From: Theobroma cacao
Taxonomy: Eukaryota > Streptophyta > Magnoliopsida > Malvales > Malvaceae
Direction of reading: 5' to 3'
Length of the DNA: 64,000 bases
NCBI RefSeq assembly: GCF_000208745.1
Contig: NC_030859.1
Location: 19,361,844 to 19,425,843, forward strand
The translations under genes were made by a program, and so were the position numbers. The notes under the pieces were generated by a model that was given only the letters and a program-made list of their open reading frames with translations, had not been told where the DNA came from and ran no database searches. This document shows positions 46,672-59,200 of this stretch, piece after piece. The stretch's first letter is position 1; each line of letters opens with the position of its first letter.

Positions 46672-47156
46672 GATTAGAACTGAGAAGAGCACATATGGGG
46701 TTGCATACTTGCATTATTTTAAAGGTATTTAATTGTCCAATTTGAAAATAACAAAATAGAACTGAGAAGAGCACACATAGGTTGCACACTTGCATTATTT
46801 TGAAGGTATTCTATTGTCCAATTTCAAAATTATCACACTATACAATAGTTGTCTAATTCAAAAATGATCAGTTAAAACTGAGAAGAGTGCACATGGGGTT
46901 GCAAACTTGCATTATCTTAAAATATTCAATTGTCCGATTCAAAAATGATGAATTAGAACTAAGAGGTCTTCGAAAATGACGAATTAGAATTGAGAGGAAC
47001 ACACGTGGGGTTGCACACTTGCATTATCTTAAAGATATTCAATTGTCTAATTTGAAAATAACGAATTAGAACTGAGATGAGCACATGTGAGGTTGCACAC
47101 TTGCATTATCTTAAAGATATTCAATAAATCTAGCTTTGAAATTATCACACTATACA
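46672..47156. repeat. 82 bp tandem array, copy 2
   Basis: About five units, some shortened, again starting right after the RPT1/X breakpoint (TTTCATCCAGTTCTATGATT). Confidence 0.9.
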
Positions 47157-48488
47157 ATAGTAGATTTTTTATGAATAAATATATGAAGCATTATATTTTG
47201 ACTATTAACTACACGTTAATTTGTACTTCAAAAAAAAACTACATGTTAATTTGGGTAACATGTCGTGGCATTAGTCAAATTGATTTCATATATTAGTATT
47301 TTTTTTGGCTATAATATATGTCGATACTTATCTATGTTTGTCAGAGTTTAACTGTTAGATGAATTTGTAATTTATTTAATTTTTCATTTCACAAAAGTGA
47401 ATCTTTCAAATATCTCAATTCCAAAAGAAAAAATAAGAAATCCATCAAATACGAGAAATTCAAATGCAAATTATATTAGCCTAGTTTGGCTCCATTTTGA
47501 TCGTTGAGAGCACAAGTTCGTAAATCTTTATTATATTATTGATATAAATGATTTATAATAAAAAGAGAATTACTTGTTATCGTGTAACTTAATATTATAT
47601 GTATCCAAAATATTTTTTCAATTGAAATTTTATGCCCACAATTTTGTTAAAGCGAATAATTATAGTGACTTAACTATTGGTGAGATCCAAAGGCACTTGT
47701 CATTTTAATTTCGAGCAAGTCAACTGAAGTTAATGATCCTGTCCGCAAGAGATTCCAAGTGATTTCAGCCATACTGTTGTTTTTAATTGTAACCATCCAT
47801 GCCTAATAAGAGTAAAAGAAGATTATCGCCTCTATAATATAGTAGAATTGCGGACTTTGACTTGCTACAAGATGAAATTTAGGATAATCTATTCTAATTC
47901 TGAAATATATATATATATATGTAACTAATAAACACAAGCATATGAAGATACTGCCAAAACTCTCAGATCAACGTAGAATTACTATATTGGTTCTAATTAT
48001 ATGTCTTTTAGATCCAATAATTTAAGGTACCACACAATAATAAAAGTTGTCTCATGTATGAATTCACACTTTGGATTAATTTGAAATAATGTTTTTTACA
48101 TATTAAATTATCAATACATAATATCACAAGACAATTTCTAATTACATTTAATATTTTAATTTGTCTTGGCTGTCGAAATGAGAAGGAAGTACATAACATA
48201 GTGTTCATGAGATTGTCATTTTTCATGAGATATCTTACATCAACTTGTAATTACTTTTATGTTTGATAAATGCAAATTTATTTTAGTCTAAGCTAATACT
48301 AACTATAGGTAATGTAGAGAATAATTTTTTTTTTTTTAAAAAAAAGCAAATTTGTTGACTTCCATAATCAATTGGCCATTATAAGTCTCTCACGATTTTG
48401 GTAAGAGACTTTTCATGACATAAGAATTTGGCTTAGAGGCTTAGATGAAAAGCCTGAACAATTACATAAAACTATTGGTGGCATTACA
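47157..48488. repeat. Block U', segmental duplication
   Basis: Matches block U (3720-4150) in order: TTTGTTAAAG, GAGCAAGTC, AGATGAAATTTAGGATAATC, AAACACAAGCATATGAA and ATATTGGTTCTAATTAT. It is AT-rich and no gene is seen. It continues beyond the copia insertion at 51712. Confidence 0.75.
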
Positions 48489-48709
48489 TGTTAGGATATT
48501 TGATTAGATTAATTAACCACTTATAGTTAGCTTTACTATAGTTAGTTGACTTTTGTTTAGTTAATTAATCCTGTGTATGTGAACTCTTTTTTTTGCTAAT
48601 TTCGCAGTGTGAAGAACATGATACAAAATCTGTTTTGTCACGATGCTTCCTTTCTTATACTCATAATGCTCTTGCCTTCTTCACGTTCTTGATACTTAGT
48701 AAACTAAGA
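48489..48709 (+). repeat. 5' LTR of truncated copia, about 220 bp
   Basis: It starts TGTTAGGATATTTG. The right edge is set by the primer site, so it is good to a few bases. Confidence 0.6.
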
Positions 48710-48722
48710 TGGTATCGGAGCA
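48710..48722 (+). promoter_or_regulatory. Primer binding site (initiator tRNA-Met)
   Basis: TGGTATCGGAGC, one change from the common TGGTATCAGAGC. Confidence 0.8.
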
Positions 48723-48869
48723 AGTTAGCTTCGTTTTTGGTTGAATCTTGAGTTTTCTTTTTTTTTTTCTTGTTTTAATCTTATAAATCAAAAATTATTT
48801 CTTTGTTGAAATCCCTCTTGATTGTCAGAAATTCCTTTTATAATTTTAGTTCTTCAATTGAAACCCTAA

Positions 48870-49935
48870 GTGACGAATTCTTCTTCAAAAGCTTCAAATT
48901 CCTCTATCACCGACTCTTAATCACCATATTATGTCCATCATCCAGACAACCATGCATCAATTATGGCAAGCCCTAAGTTGACCTCACCCAATTACTTGGC
49001 ATGAAGTCATTCGTTTCTACTTGCACTAGCCATTCACAACAAGTCTGGCTTCGTAGATGGTAACATCAAAAAACCTAAGTCGACTATTGACTTATTTCGT
49101 CCATGGAATAGATGTAATAAATTGGTAGTTGCTTGGTTGCTTGATTCCTTTACTTCAGAAATTGCTTCCATGGTCTTTTACATGGACTCTGCATAGCAAA
49201 TTTGGAGACTTTGAAGGAGCAATTTTCACAGGATGATGAGTCTCGAATTTGTACCTTGCAGTTTACATTAAGTAATGTCACACAGGGTACCAGGTCAGTG
49301 GTTACATATTTTACCGAGTTGAAATCTATATGGGGAGGAATTAAAAAATTATATATCACTACCTTATTGTGAGTGTGGTAGTTGCAATAACAACTGTTTT
49401 AAGAGATTTCTGGATCAGTATAATGAGGACACAGTCTTTCATTTCCTGAATAGGCTAAATGAGTCTTATTCTGCTTTGAGATCACACATAGTGATGATCA
49501 AGCCCTTTCAATCTCTTAATGAAGTCTATAATATGGTTTTACGAGAGGAATCACAGAGGTCATTATTCATTCAATCACAACCTAATTGAGGCTTCTGCTA
49601 TGGCCTCGATTTCTGATAGTAAGAAGAAAAGGAATATGTATTTGGTATGTAATCACTGTGGTAAAAGAGGGCATTTGAAAGATAAATGTTTTTGACTTAT
49701 AGATTTCCCAGAAGATTTCAAGTTCACAAAATCTAAGGGGAATTTTAAGAAAGGAGGAAATGTTTCTGTTCATAGTGCTACTGTTGACAAAGAGAATGAG
49801 CATTTTGATGATGTAGATGTCAGTTCAGCTGTGCAGCTTTCTCACATTCAGGACCAGATTCAGAAACTAATGGTTCTAGTCACTGAGCGTGGTGGTATAG
49901 AAATGAATCAGGATTCCCCTTTGTCAACAAATTAA
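48870..49935 (+). pseudogene. Gag of truncated copia
   Basis: Pieces read LALAIHNKSGFVDG, NKLVVAWLLDSF, FLDQYNEDTVFHFLNRLNES and YSALRSHIVMIKPFQSLNE, typical of copia gag (UBN2-type). An intact zinc knuckle is near 49650 (CNHCGKRGHLKDKC). There are stops (49190, 49588, 49694) and frame changes. Confidence 0.8.
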
Positions 49936-50022
49936 CAAAACAAGCCTTCTCTTGTCAACTCAGCTCTAGCAGGTACCATCTCTAAACACAGTTGTTTTTC
50001 CATTACAAATGCCTTTCCTACA

Positions 50023-50747
50023 TTGAAGTATGACTCTTGGATGAAGGACACAGGAGCTACTGATCATATTACATATACTTTGCATCAGTTTAGGTCATAT
50101 AGACAATTACAAAATCTATTTGTGCAAATGCCCAATGAAACGAGAGCCTTAGTTCCTCATGTAGGTACCATTCATTTGTCTAAAGGGTTGATTCTTGAAA
50201 ATGTTTTGTTTGTTCCATCCTTTAAGTTCAACTTGGTGTCTTTTAGTAAACTCACTGCAAATAAAAGAAACTTCTTGGCTTTCTCTGACAAATACTGTCT
50301 GATTCAGGACCTTCATACCTGGACAATGATTGGTCATGCTACCAATGGGCTGTACATCATGCAGAGATACTTGAGTGCACAAACACCAGCAGATTTCAAG
50401 AATGCTTTTACTAGACAGTTTAATAATTCTACAAATTTCAGTTGTGTTTTTCCCTCTGCAAATTTGCGTTCTGATTTTTCATTGTACTCTAAAACAGTTT
50501 GTTCAAATGCTTGTCGTTCTTTGAAATCAAATTTTGATATTTGGCACTATAGGTTTGGTCATGTTTCTTTACCTAGAATAAAGCAAATTCACAAATCTTG
50601 TTCTGATGTGAAATTTTAAGATGATTTTCAGTGGGATGCGTGACCTTTGGCTAAACAAAACAAGTTGTCATTTCCAATACATATGAATTCTTCTACAAAT
50701 TCTTTTGATTTGATACATGTTGATATATGGGGTCCTTATACTACTCT
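50023..50747 (+). pseudogene. Protease and start of integrase, truncated copia
   Basis: A 198-codon open frame has SWMKDTGATDHITYTL with the catalytic DTGA intact, then ENVLFVPSFKFNLVSFSKL. The zinc region has WHYRFGHVSLPRIKQI. After a stop at 50617 come KQNKLSFP and FDLIHVDIWGPY. The frame is lost at the LINE insertion. Confidence 0.85.
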
Positions 50748-51171
50748 TACATAATGTATGAGCTTTCGTTTTTCTGATTAGCTGGTTGTTTTTTGGTGAT
50801 ACGGTGATTATGTCTTTTTGAAAGACTGGATGACACATAAGTTCTGCTGATTATTGCTGACTTTTTTACATTATTTAGCTGTTGGAATTTCTTACAGGGT
50901 TTGCTGTAAGAGTGGGCTGATTTTTTATACATCAGCTTTTACTTAGCTTGGTTATTTGTTTTAATTTTCTGGGTTGATTTTCATCAGGGAGTTTGTAAAG
51001 TTTTTTTTCTGTATTGTCCCTGGGCTTATGTGGATGATGTCTTTTTAGTTTGGTGGGATATACCTGGACATTGTGGGTATATTGTCTAGTTTTGTGTTTT
51101 TCCATCGATTTGATTGTGGAATTTCTCTCAGCTTAATAAAAGTATATTATCAATTTTCAAAAAAAAAAATG
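50748..51171 (+). mobile_element. LINE 3' tail with poly(A)
   Basis: T-rich non-coding sequence ending TTTCTCTCAGCTTAATAAAA, then ATTTTC and a run of 11 A. It is typical of the 3' end of plant L1-type elements and strongly 5'-truncated. No clear target duplication is seen. Copia sequence between integrase and RT is missing at this site. Confidence 0.7.
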
Positions 51172-51711
51172 GTAGTGTTGAACAATATAAAGCAAGGTTG
51201 CTAGGAAAAAGTTATAATTAAAGAGTTGGTTTTAATTATCAAGAAAGCTTTAGTCCGGTGGCAAAGCACACAACTGTAAGACTTTTCTTGACATTAGCTG
51301 CTGTTAAAGGTTGGTTTCTCACTCAACTTGATTTGGATGAAACTATTTTTATGGAGCTGCCAGAAGGAAATCAAGTTAAGGGTGTCCTAATAATGTTCAA
51401 ATGGAGTGCAAATTACACAGGTCTTTGTATGGCTTTAAGCAAGTGTCAAGGTAATGGAATTTGAAGTTTACCTGCTATTTGTTAACCTATGGTTTTCAGC
51501 AATCTAAAGCTAATTATTCTTTGTTCACCAAAAGCACAGACAGTGGGGGATATACTGCTTTGTCAGTCTATGTTGATGATATTGTGATTGGTAGTACTTC
51601 CATAGAGCTTAGTAATGAAGTTAAAGACTAACCTAAATTCTAATTTTAAACTCAAGGACTTAGGAAAACTTAAATATTTTATCGGGTTTGAGGTAGCAAG
51701 ATCGAATAAAA
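51172..51711 (+). pseudogene. RT remnant, truncated copia
   Basis: Begins GSVEQYKARLLGKSY and continues NYQESFSPVAKHTTVRLFL, LTQLDLDETIFMELPEG, GGYTALSVYVDDIVIGSTS (YVDD intact) and FKLKDLGKLKYFIGFEVA. Frame changes lie near 51390 and 51630. It is cut at 51711. Confidence 0.85.
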
Positions 51712-52790
51712 CATGGTGAGAATACATCTCGACTCTTGTTTTATTTATTTATTTTTGTGAACAAATCAAATGAATGTGTTTGGTGGTTTTATTAACCATA
51801 ATTTAATATTAAAGAGAATATTTATGACTCATATGGTTATCTAATAATTTATATTATGATATGTTATCTTCTCTAATTAGTACATAACTTACTGGTGAAT
51901 TCATTATACGGTTCTTTACATTTCTGCTTTGCAACCAACAAAATCTTGCCTTAGTGCTCTAAAACTTTTAACTCTTAAGTTGAAATATCATTATTGTGTA
52001 GGGTTGATTTGATCCAATTTTATGTTTGATTTTGATCAATAATATATACTAGTTTATTAATTATTTGTTTGTTCGGTTTATTTCCTTAAGTTTTTAGCTA
52101 AATGGATAGATCGATTTTGTTAAATAATTAAGTGTACAAAATTTTAAATAATTTGAGCAAGTTTTGTGCTTTCTTCCTATTCCCCCTGCTCGCCTTCTTT
52201 GAACCTCCTTTCACTATTTGTATTCCTTCTTTCTTTTTTTCTTTCTCTCTTCTCCTCTACCTTCCTCCTTTTTATTTTTCACTATGAAATCAACCTCTCT
52301 CTAAGTTTTAAAAAGACAGCAGATTCGCCTCACTCTTCTCTCGTGTTTCTCTCTCATTCTTTTCCTTCTAGTAAACAAAAAGCCTAAAGCACCCGCAGTA
52401 AAATGAAAATGTTAGTCCTGTTGCACCACCATCCATTCAATCTACCGTCATCAAAACCTGCCAGCTAACAAGAGGTTAGAATACTCACAAGAATAAAGAA
52501 AAGAGGAGTATAAATTCTAGTATCCGATCACGTCTAAGAAATTACAGAAAGCTAAAGTTTATAAAGGAATTGATGATAAAGCTACTCCCTCCTAACACTT
52601 CTAAACAAAAAGCTTCATCCCCATTCCTTCTCTCAACAATCCAACTCCGTACACTAGTCTAATACCAGCAATAAATCTTCCCCCCTCTCAACCCTGGTCG
52701 TAGCTAGATCATCCACCATCACATTCAACTCCCTCAATAGTCCACTTCCTCATAACTCTATTTCATAGAATTATTTCGTCACATTTTGAG
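51712..52790. other. Block U' continued, then pyrimidine-rich DNA
   Basis: Bases 51712-51870 match 5708-5860. The stretch at 52160-52370 is very C/T-rich (TCTTTCTCTCTTCTCC). I see no gene; the ORF at 52166-52387 is a low-complexity frame. Confidence 0.6.
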
Positions 52791-53790
52791 TATTAAATTA
52801 ACTAAGTTCTTGAGATTTAGGTTCGAAATTAGGTGTTTTTAGTTGTTTTACTTAGTTTAGTTTAAATCATGTTGAGTTGTTTTATGTTGAATTGTTTAAT
52901 TTTAGTTTTATGTCAAATTGCTATTAGTTTAGTTTCATATTTATTTAGTTTTATGCTTTTGCAGGTATACGAATAAAAAGGCTTCAATTGTTGAAGAAGA
53001 GTGCATAAATGACAAGTGCTTCTTCTATACATGTGTCAGTATTTTGACCATAATTCTCATTTTAAATGTTCAACTGATGTGATTCTTGAGTTAATAGAAA
53101 GCTAAGAGACAGAGTCACAACTTCCATGTTTACTGCGTTTCCCAATTCAGCTTTGATCAAGGAAAAAATCACATCACAAGTTGATTGACTGCAGCAGAAT
53201 GCATGATGGAAACAGCAAGTGTGGCGCTGCAGTGCCAAAAGAATGAAATGCAATATATATATATAGATATAGCAGAGCTGGTGCCATAGTGCCTGGAAAG
53301 TGAGGTTGCAGCATCGCACCAACATCTCAGGAAAAGGCTCTTCCGAACTTTATAAAAATTCATTTTTTTTGGGAGGCTATAAAAAGGCACTTTTGAGGCA
53401 ATTGAAAGACCCAATAAAGCTAAGGGTTTTCTAAAGAAAAAAAGCTATCAAGCAAGCAAGAAAGCGAGGAAAAGCTCTTGAAGATTGAAGATCGAAGACC
53501 TGACAATCTTTAGTTTTCTTTTCCTTTTTGTTTCTTCTTTGATTTTATTAAATTGTTATTGATGGTTAAACTTCTTTAGATTATGTTTTTATTATTCATC
53601 ATGAACTAAATTTCTTTATCTAGGATTGCAATTGAACTCAACATGTAGTTTGAATACTTATTCTCTTTTTTGCTTATGATCAATGGAATATGTGTTTTTT
53701 ATTCCAATCTTGTGTTTAATGCTTTTGATTGCCTGATCAACAATTAAATTGATCTAGGAACCAAAACAAACTTGGAAAAGGGAGTAGAGT
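52790..53790. other. Retroelement-like non-coding DNA
   Basis: No coding domains. The phrase TCAACATGTAGTTTGAATA followed by GATTGCCTGATCAACAATTA is shared, in diverged form, with 4330-4440 (AACATGTAGTTTGAATA, GATTGTCTGACCAACAATTA). This suggests two copies of one non-autonomous LTR-type repeat. The right end is lost in the gap. Confidence 0.4.
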
Positions 53791-54328
53791 NNNNNNNNNN
53801 NNNNNNNNNNNNNNNNNNNNNNNNNNNNNNNNNNNNNNNNNNNNNNNNNNNNNNNNNNNNNNNNNNNNNNNNNNNNNNNNNNNNNNNNNNNNNNNNNNNN
53901 NNNNNNNNNNNNNNNNNNNNNNNNNNNNNNNNNNNNNNNNNNNNNNNNNNNNNNNNNNNNNNNNNNNNNNNNNNNNNNNNNNNNNNNNNNNNNNNNNNNN
54001 NNNNNNNNNNNNNNNNNNNNNNNNNNNNNNNNNNNNNNNNNNNNNNNNNNNNNNNNNNNNNNNNNNNNNNNNNNNNNNNNNNNNNNNNNNNNNNNNNNNN
54101 NNNNNNNNNNNNNNNNNNNNNNNNNNNNNNNNNNNNNNNNNNNNNNNNNNNNNNNNNNNNNNNNNNNNNNNNNNNNNNNNNNNNNNNNNNNNNNNNNNNN
54201 NNNNNNNNNNNNNNNNNNNNNNNNNNNNNNNNNNNNNNNNNNNNNNNNNNNNNNNNNNNNNNNNNNNNNNNNNNNNNNNNNNNNNNNNNNNNNNNNNNNN
54301 NNNNNNNNNNNNNNNNNNNNNNNNNNNN
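53791..54328. other. Assembly gap, 538 N
   Basis: A run of N. The 215-codon frame across it is not real. Confidence 1.
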
Positions 54329-54599
54329 TTATGAACAGTTACCTTTCAAAAAAAATATTAATAGTTTCTACATAATTTTCTCTAAAATTAATACACAAAA
54401 TATAAATGGTAATAATTGAATTTTTAAAACTTCATTCATAATTTTCATCAACACTTATCTACTAGATCATCTATTGTATGTGTACAAATTAATTAAGAAA
54501 TTTCTTCTTCTTTTCATTATTACTCATTCTAATTTGTATTTAAGATATTAGTGTTTAATTTGGTATCATGCTCAATAACATACTTTAGATTTTCAAATG

Positions 54600-55440
54600 A
54601 TTTAGTTTTTTATTTAATTTAATTTAAAGTTTTCAAGAGTTTTTGTTCTTATTATTTTCTTGGCTTTAGACAATCATTAGTTATAAGGGATTATTTGATC
54701 TAAAACAAAATTACAGTGACTTGATTGAATGCAACAAAAAGAATAAAGGCTTATTTGAATATTCTTGAATAATTTAGGAGCTTATTTGAGCATTATGCCA
54801 AGTAAAAAACGTCATTTATCAAATATTTCAATTACATAATGAAGGTAATAGGGTTATAGTTATTTGTAGTTAAGGGTTAATTAATTATAAAAAGATTTGT
54901 TTTTAAATTTTGACTATTTCTTAATTGCAAACGTTATTTGGATGCTAAATTAATTATAAAGTCTAAACTACAATAATTTAGACAGAGAATCAATTGGTAG
55001 AGCGCTTGCCTTTTATCAATTCAGTTCTTACATTTTTCATTGATCATTTATAAATTACTCAAATTAATCGACCTCATTAATTGAATTAACCAAACTGATT
55101 TAATCGAAACTTGCTCACTCTCTCTCTATATATATACACGCTGAATCCTAAAATATCATAAAAATAAATGAGTTTGATAATAAAACCATCCAAATAGTTT
55201 GACTAAGTTTGACTAAGATACAACTTTATATGTAAAATTTATATTTTTTATACACTATCATCATTTACGTCTCTTCCTTTGAGATTTCCAACTATAATAC
55301 TACAACCCTACTCAAAAATAAAAGCATAGTACTTGAAAATTAAAAGCATAATACTTGAGATTAAAATCATAACACCCAAAAAATTAAAAGCATAACACTT
55401 GAAAATTAAAAACATAACACTTCAATCAAACCAATCATTA
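54600..55440. repeat. Block W', duplicate of 22150-23170
   Basis: Same order of phrases as block W, including a short CT/TA tract (55110-55140) and 22 bp repeats (55320-55430). The copy near 54985-55015 reads AATTGGTAGAGCGCTTGCC, which looks like the start of a tRNA-type A box. Confidence 0.8.
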
Positions 55441-55930
55441 GCACTTATTTATAATAATTTAGGCTTCATTTAATTGTTACTTTTATCACTTTAAAAAACA
55501 AAATAGTGAGAAAGCACGTTAAGACAAAGGCAAACAACATATTAGAAGTATTACAGGAAAATTTTAATTTTTTAAGATAACGAAACATATAATTCTCCTT
55601 ATATATAGATTAATTATGTTATAACTGATGTTACACTTCAATTATTTTTTCATTTATAATAAATCATGATTTTGCTTTTTAGCTTTAGTTTAAGAGTACT
55701 TCAAAACATGAAAAGAAATCCCCCCTACATGATTTTAGAAATAGATCATTAGGAATTCCCTCAAACGTATAAAAGAAATTGATAGTTACGAAGAAGACAC
55801 CTTAATGAAATTGGATGCGACGGTTTAACATATTTAATTGTTGTAGACTATAGTAGCTGAGGTACCTTGCTGTTGCTTCAACCAAGAAATTACCAACGAG
55901 TTGGTTTCAAATATCTTTTGTTTGAATGCA
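55436..55930. repeat. Block V', duplicate of 63062-63560
   Basis: About 500 bp with only scattered differences: AACCAATCATTAGCACTTAT, GGCTTC(A/G)TTTAATTGTTAC, GAAATCCCCCCTACATGATT and GTTACGAAGAAGACACCTTA. No coding content. Confidence 0.9.
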
Positions 55931-55944
55931 TTAAGTCATGACTT

Positions 55945-56283
55945 AAAGATATTCAATTGTCCAATTCGAAAATGACGAATTAAAACTGAGAAGACCACAC
56001 ATGGGGTTGCACACTTGCATTATTTTAAAGGCATTCAATTGTCCAATTCAAAAATGACGAATTAGAACTGAGAAAAGCACATATGGGGTTGCACACTTAC
56101 ATCATCTTAAAGATATTCAATTTTCCAATTTGAAATTAGAACTAAGAAGAGCACACATGGAGTTGCACACTTGCATCATCTTAAAGATATTCAATTATCC
56201 AATTCGAAAATGATGAATTAGAACTAAGAGGAGCACACATGAAGTTGCACACATGGAGTTGCACACTTGCGTTATGTTAAAGG
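55945..56283. repeat. 82 bp tandem array, copy 3 left part
   Basis: About four units, interrupted by the solo LTR at 56284 and resumed at 59579. The break falls inside the phrase TTAAAGG|TATTCAATTG. Confidence 0.9.
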
Positions 56284-59200
56284 TGTAACACCCCGTACTC
56301 TCATTTAACCATTAATAAGACCCTATCGATAAAACGAAGAGTCACTTGATGTAAATTAAGAGTCGAAAAGCGGTTACGAGTGAAATGAATATTTTGAAAT
56401 AAAATATTATTTTATGAATAAAATAATATTAAAATATTAATATTTTATCTGTTATTGGAATTAGTCATGAAAAAGGATTATATGATTGATCTAAGTGGGG
56501 GAGAAGAAATAAGAAAGAATTTTGAAGAAAAACGATGATAATTGTGCTTGGGTGATTTTATTAAATCGAGTTAGCGTGGGTAAGTAAATATTTAAAATAT
56601 TATGGTGACACCGCGTTGAAGCGCAATTTCGATATTCTGGCTGTACGCGTGTAGAGGAAGAGGGATAGATGGAAATTAGAATTTTTAAATGCATTGAAAA
56701 GATCGAATTTTAAAATACGAAAATTGAAGGGTTGTGTAGTAAATAAAATGAAATTGAGGACTTACATATAAATTTTAATAATCAAAGGGAATAAAATAAA
56801 TACTAACAATAATAATAAAAAAAATTATTATAAAAGATCACATGGGCAGCCGCCCATGTGTGGGATAAGGAGGCCAAAATGTAATATTTTTTTAAAGTTA
56901 AATGATAGTAGGGACCGACTTAAGCACACAAAGGTAGACAATTAAGATATATCAATCATAAGCAATTTACAGTTTCATCAAAGCTTTGTGTTTGATAAGA
57001 TGGTGGCTTGGGTCAAGATATTGGCGGCTGAACCAGAGGATGATCCGATGGCTGAGAAGAATCATCAGCCCTTGGATGAAGATGATATCGCGTTATTGAA
57101 AACTTATGGTTTAGGTCCATATTCTTATAGCAGCACTAAAGTGGAAAAGATATCAAAGAGATGGCCGAAAAGATCAATGACCTTTGTGGTATCAAAGAAT
57201 CAGACACTGGATTAACTGCACCCAGTCAATGGGATGTTGTTTGATGAAGTAGATGTTATTGGGGGTGGGGGAACATTGACAAGAAACTTGTCATTGGCGG
57301 CCCCACCATGAAGCCATATCAAACACAACCTTTCTTTGTCTCTTTCATTTTTTCCTTAGCCATTTAGGGAGAAAAAGAGAAAGGGAGAAAGAGCCGAAAT
57401 GTGAGAGAGAAAGGAGGAAGTGTCACGGGTTGAAGGGAGAATTTCTTGGGTGGTTGCAACCGGTCTTGAGGGGAGAAATAGAGCAGAGAGGAAGCCATTT
57501 ATGGAGCTAAATAAAAAAAGGAAAAGAGCTGATTTTTGAGAGGAAAGAGAAACCTTGTGCTGCTGGATTTTTGGGAAGGAAAAGAGAGGAAGCTGGGCTG
57601 TTATAGTGACCGGCGGTGAGAGTGAAAGTAGAGAGCTTGCTGCCAGCGTTGGGAGTGAAGGAGGAAGGAGGAAAGATGAAGGCTGTAGCAAAAAAGGTGA
57701 GAAAGAGATCGGGTGAAGGAAAGGTAATGGGGGCATAAAAGGAAAAATATATATAAAATAAAATAAAATAATATATATATAGTGGGTTTCAATATTTAAG
57801 AGAAATGAGTAAAGGTGGTACATTGTGGTGGCAGGTCGGAGGAAATAACGAACGACCGGTAAGAAGGAATAAGTAGATACATTTTTGAATTAATAGCGAC
57901 GTAACATCCCGTTATTGTGAGGTAAGTAGGGGGTGTCAATTTTAAAATTCTCATAGTAGTATAAAAGTATGTATATTTTATTTTAGATGCAAAATTGTGG
58001 ATAGCATGTGCTGGTAGAAATTTTAGGGAATTGTGAATGCAAATTATTTTCAAAAATTATTTTGAATATATATATGTATAAATTATATGTAAAGTGTTTT
58101 CAAAATGGGGAAACAAGCCCTTCGAACTGTTTTACCTCAAAATCTGTGCCTTATATTTGTGCAATGTGCATCCATGGTTATATTGCTTATCCACCGTGCA
58201 AATTATTGTTTTGAAATTCATGCATAAATTCATTTTGAGAAAATGATAGATTTTATCATACCCTATGTTTAATGCTTTGGAAATAATTTTGAGACGAGTT
58301 TTTAAGGACATAAAACGATTTCAAAAAATGGTTTTACAAACAGAGGGCGTCGAGAGTAGGTCGAATGTCACATCGGTTAAGTGTGACCCTCATGCACGAG
58401 TGAGCTCTAGCTAGAGAACCTTTGGGTTGCCAACAGGATGTTAGGCGTGGTGGGGACCACGGCCTGTGATGTATGTATGCTTGGCTAGGCCACCAATGAT
58501 TTACGCGGTTGCGACCGTCGGATATCTCTTATATCGGCCAACATCGTGAGACTGCCATGGCATGTAGGATCTAGTGGAGTGAGGCTCCCGAATGTTATTA
58601 CGTGGTAGCAGGACCACGGGTTTATTTTCATTCCCTACTCGAGAGTGGCATCTCTAGGTTTTCAAACTTATATTTCTTTGCATGGTGAAAGTTGAATTTA
58701 ATGGTTTTTCTCCAGCTCCCTTATTTTTATGGTGAAATGAATTTTAACTCCTCGAGTGTAAGGCGATTTGTGATTTACGTATGAGTTTGATTAACATTTG
58801 ATTTCATAGGAGCTTGCTGAATATATTGGTTTGATTTGAGAAAAATGTCAATTGATCTTGACGGCGAAATTTTCTTTATGTAAAAATTGTTTTAATTCAA
58901 TATTTCAAATGATTGACTTGAATAAGGTTATTGATCTGTTTTGTAGCGAAAATTTATCTACCTTGGTTAATTTACCAATTGAAGTGTTTATAATGCGTAA
59001 GAAATTCTCAGTATTTCATATAAGGCACAAACGCCCGATTGAAATAAATTGTTGTTATAATCTTGCATTTTTAATGTCAACTGATCTGTTGTTTGCTTGT
59101 TTCCCATCTACGCCCTACTCACGGAGCCGATGATCACTGAGTCTGTGAGACTCACACCCCTTTTTACTTCCCTTTTTGCAGACAGTGATCAGCCTAGTGC

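Larger units (their letters stand above)
48489..51711 (+). mobile_element. Truncated Ty1/copia element
   Basis: 5' LTR, primer site, gag, protease, part of integrase and part of RT on +. The stretch from mid-integrase to RT is replaced by a LINE 3' tail, and the 3' end (rest of RT, RNase H, 3' LTR) is missing: coding stops at IGFEVARSNK, where block U text resumes at 51712. No target duplication can be tested. Confidence 0.85.

Noticed and set aside
52166..52387. 73-codon hydrophobic frame
   Set aside because: Arises from a C/T-rich run.
53772..54419. 215-codon frame across the second gap
   Set aside because: An artefact of N bases having no stops.
57356..57823. 155-codon hydrophobic minus frame in solo LTR 2
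   Set aside because: The complement of a G/A-rich tract, giving Ser/Leu/Phe-rich low-complexity text; not a convincing membrane protein.
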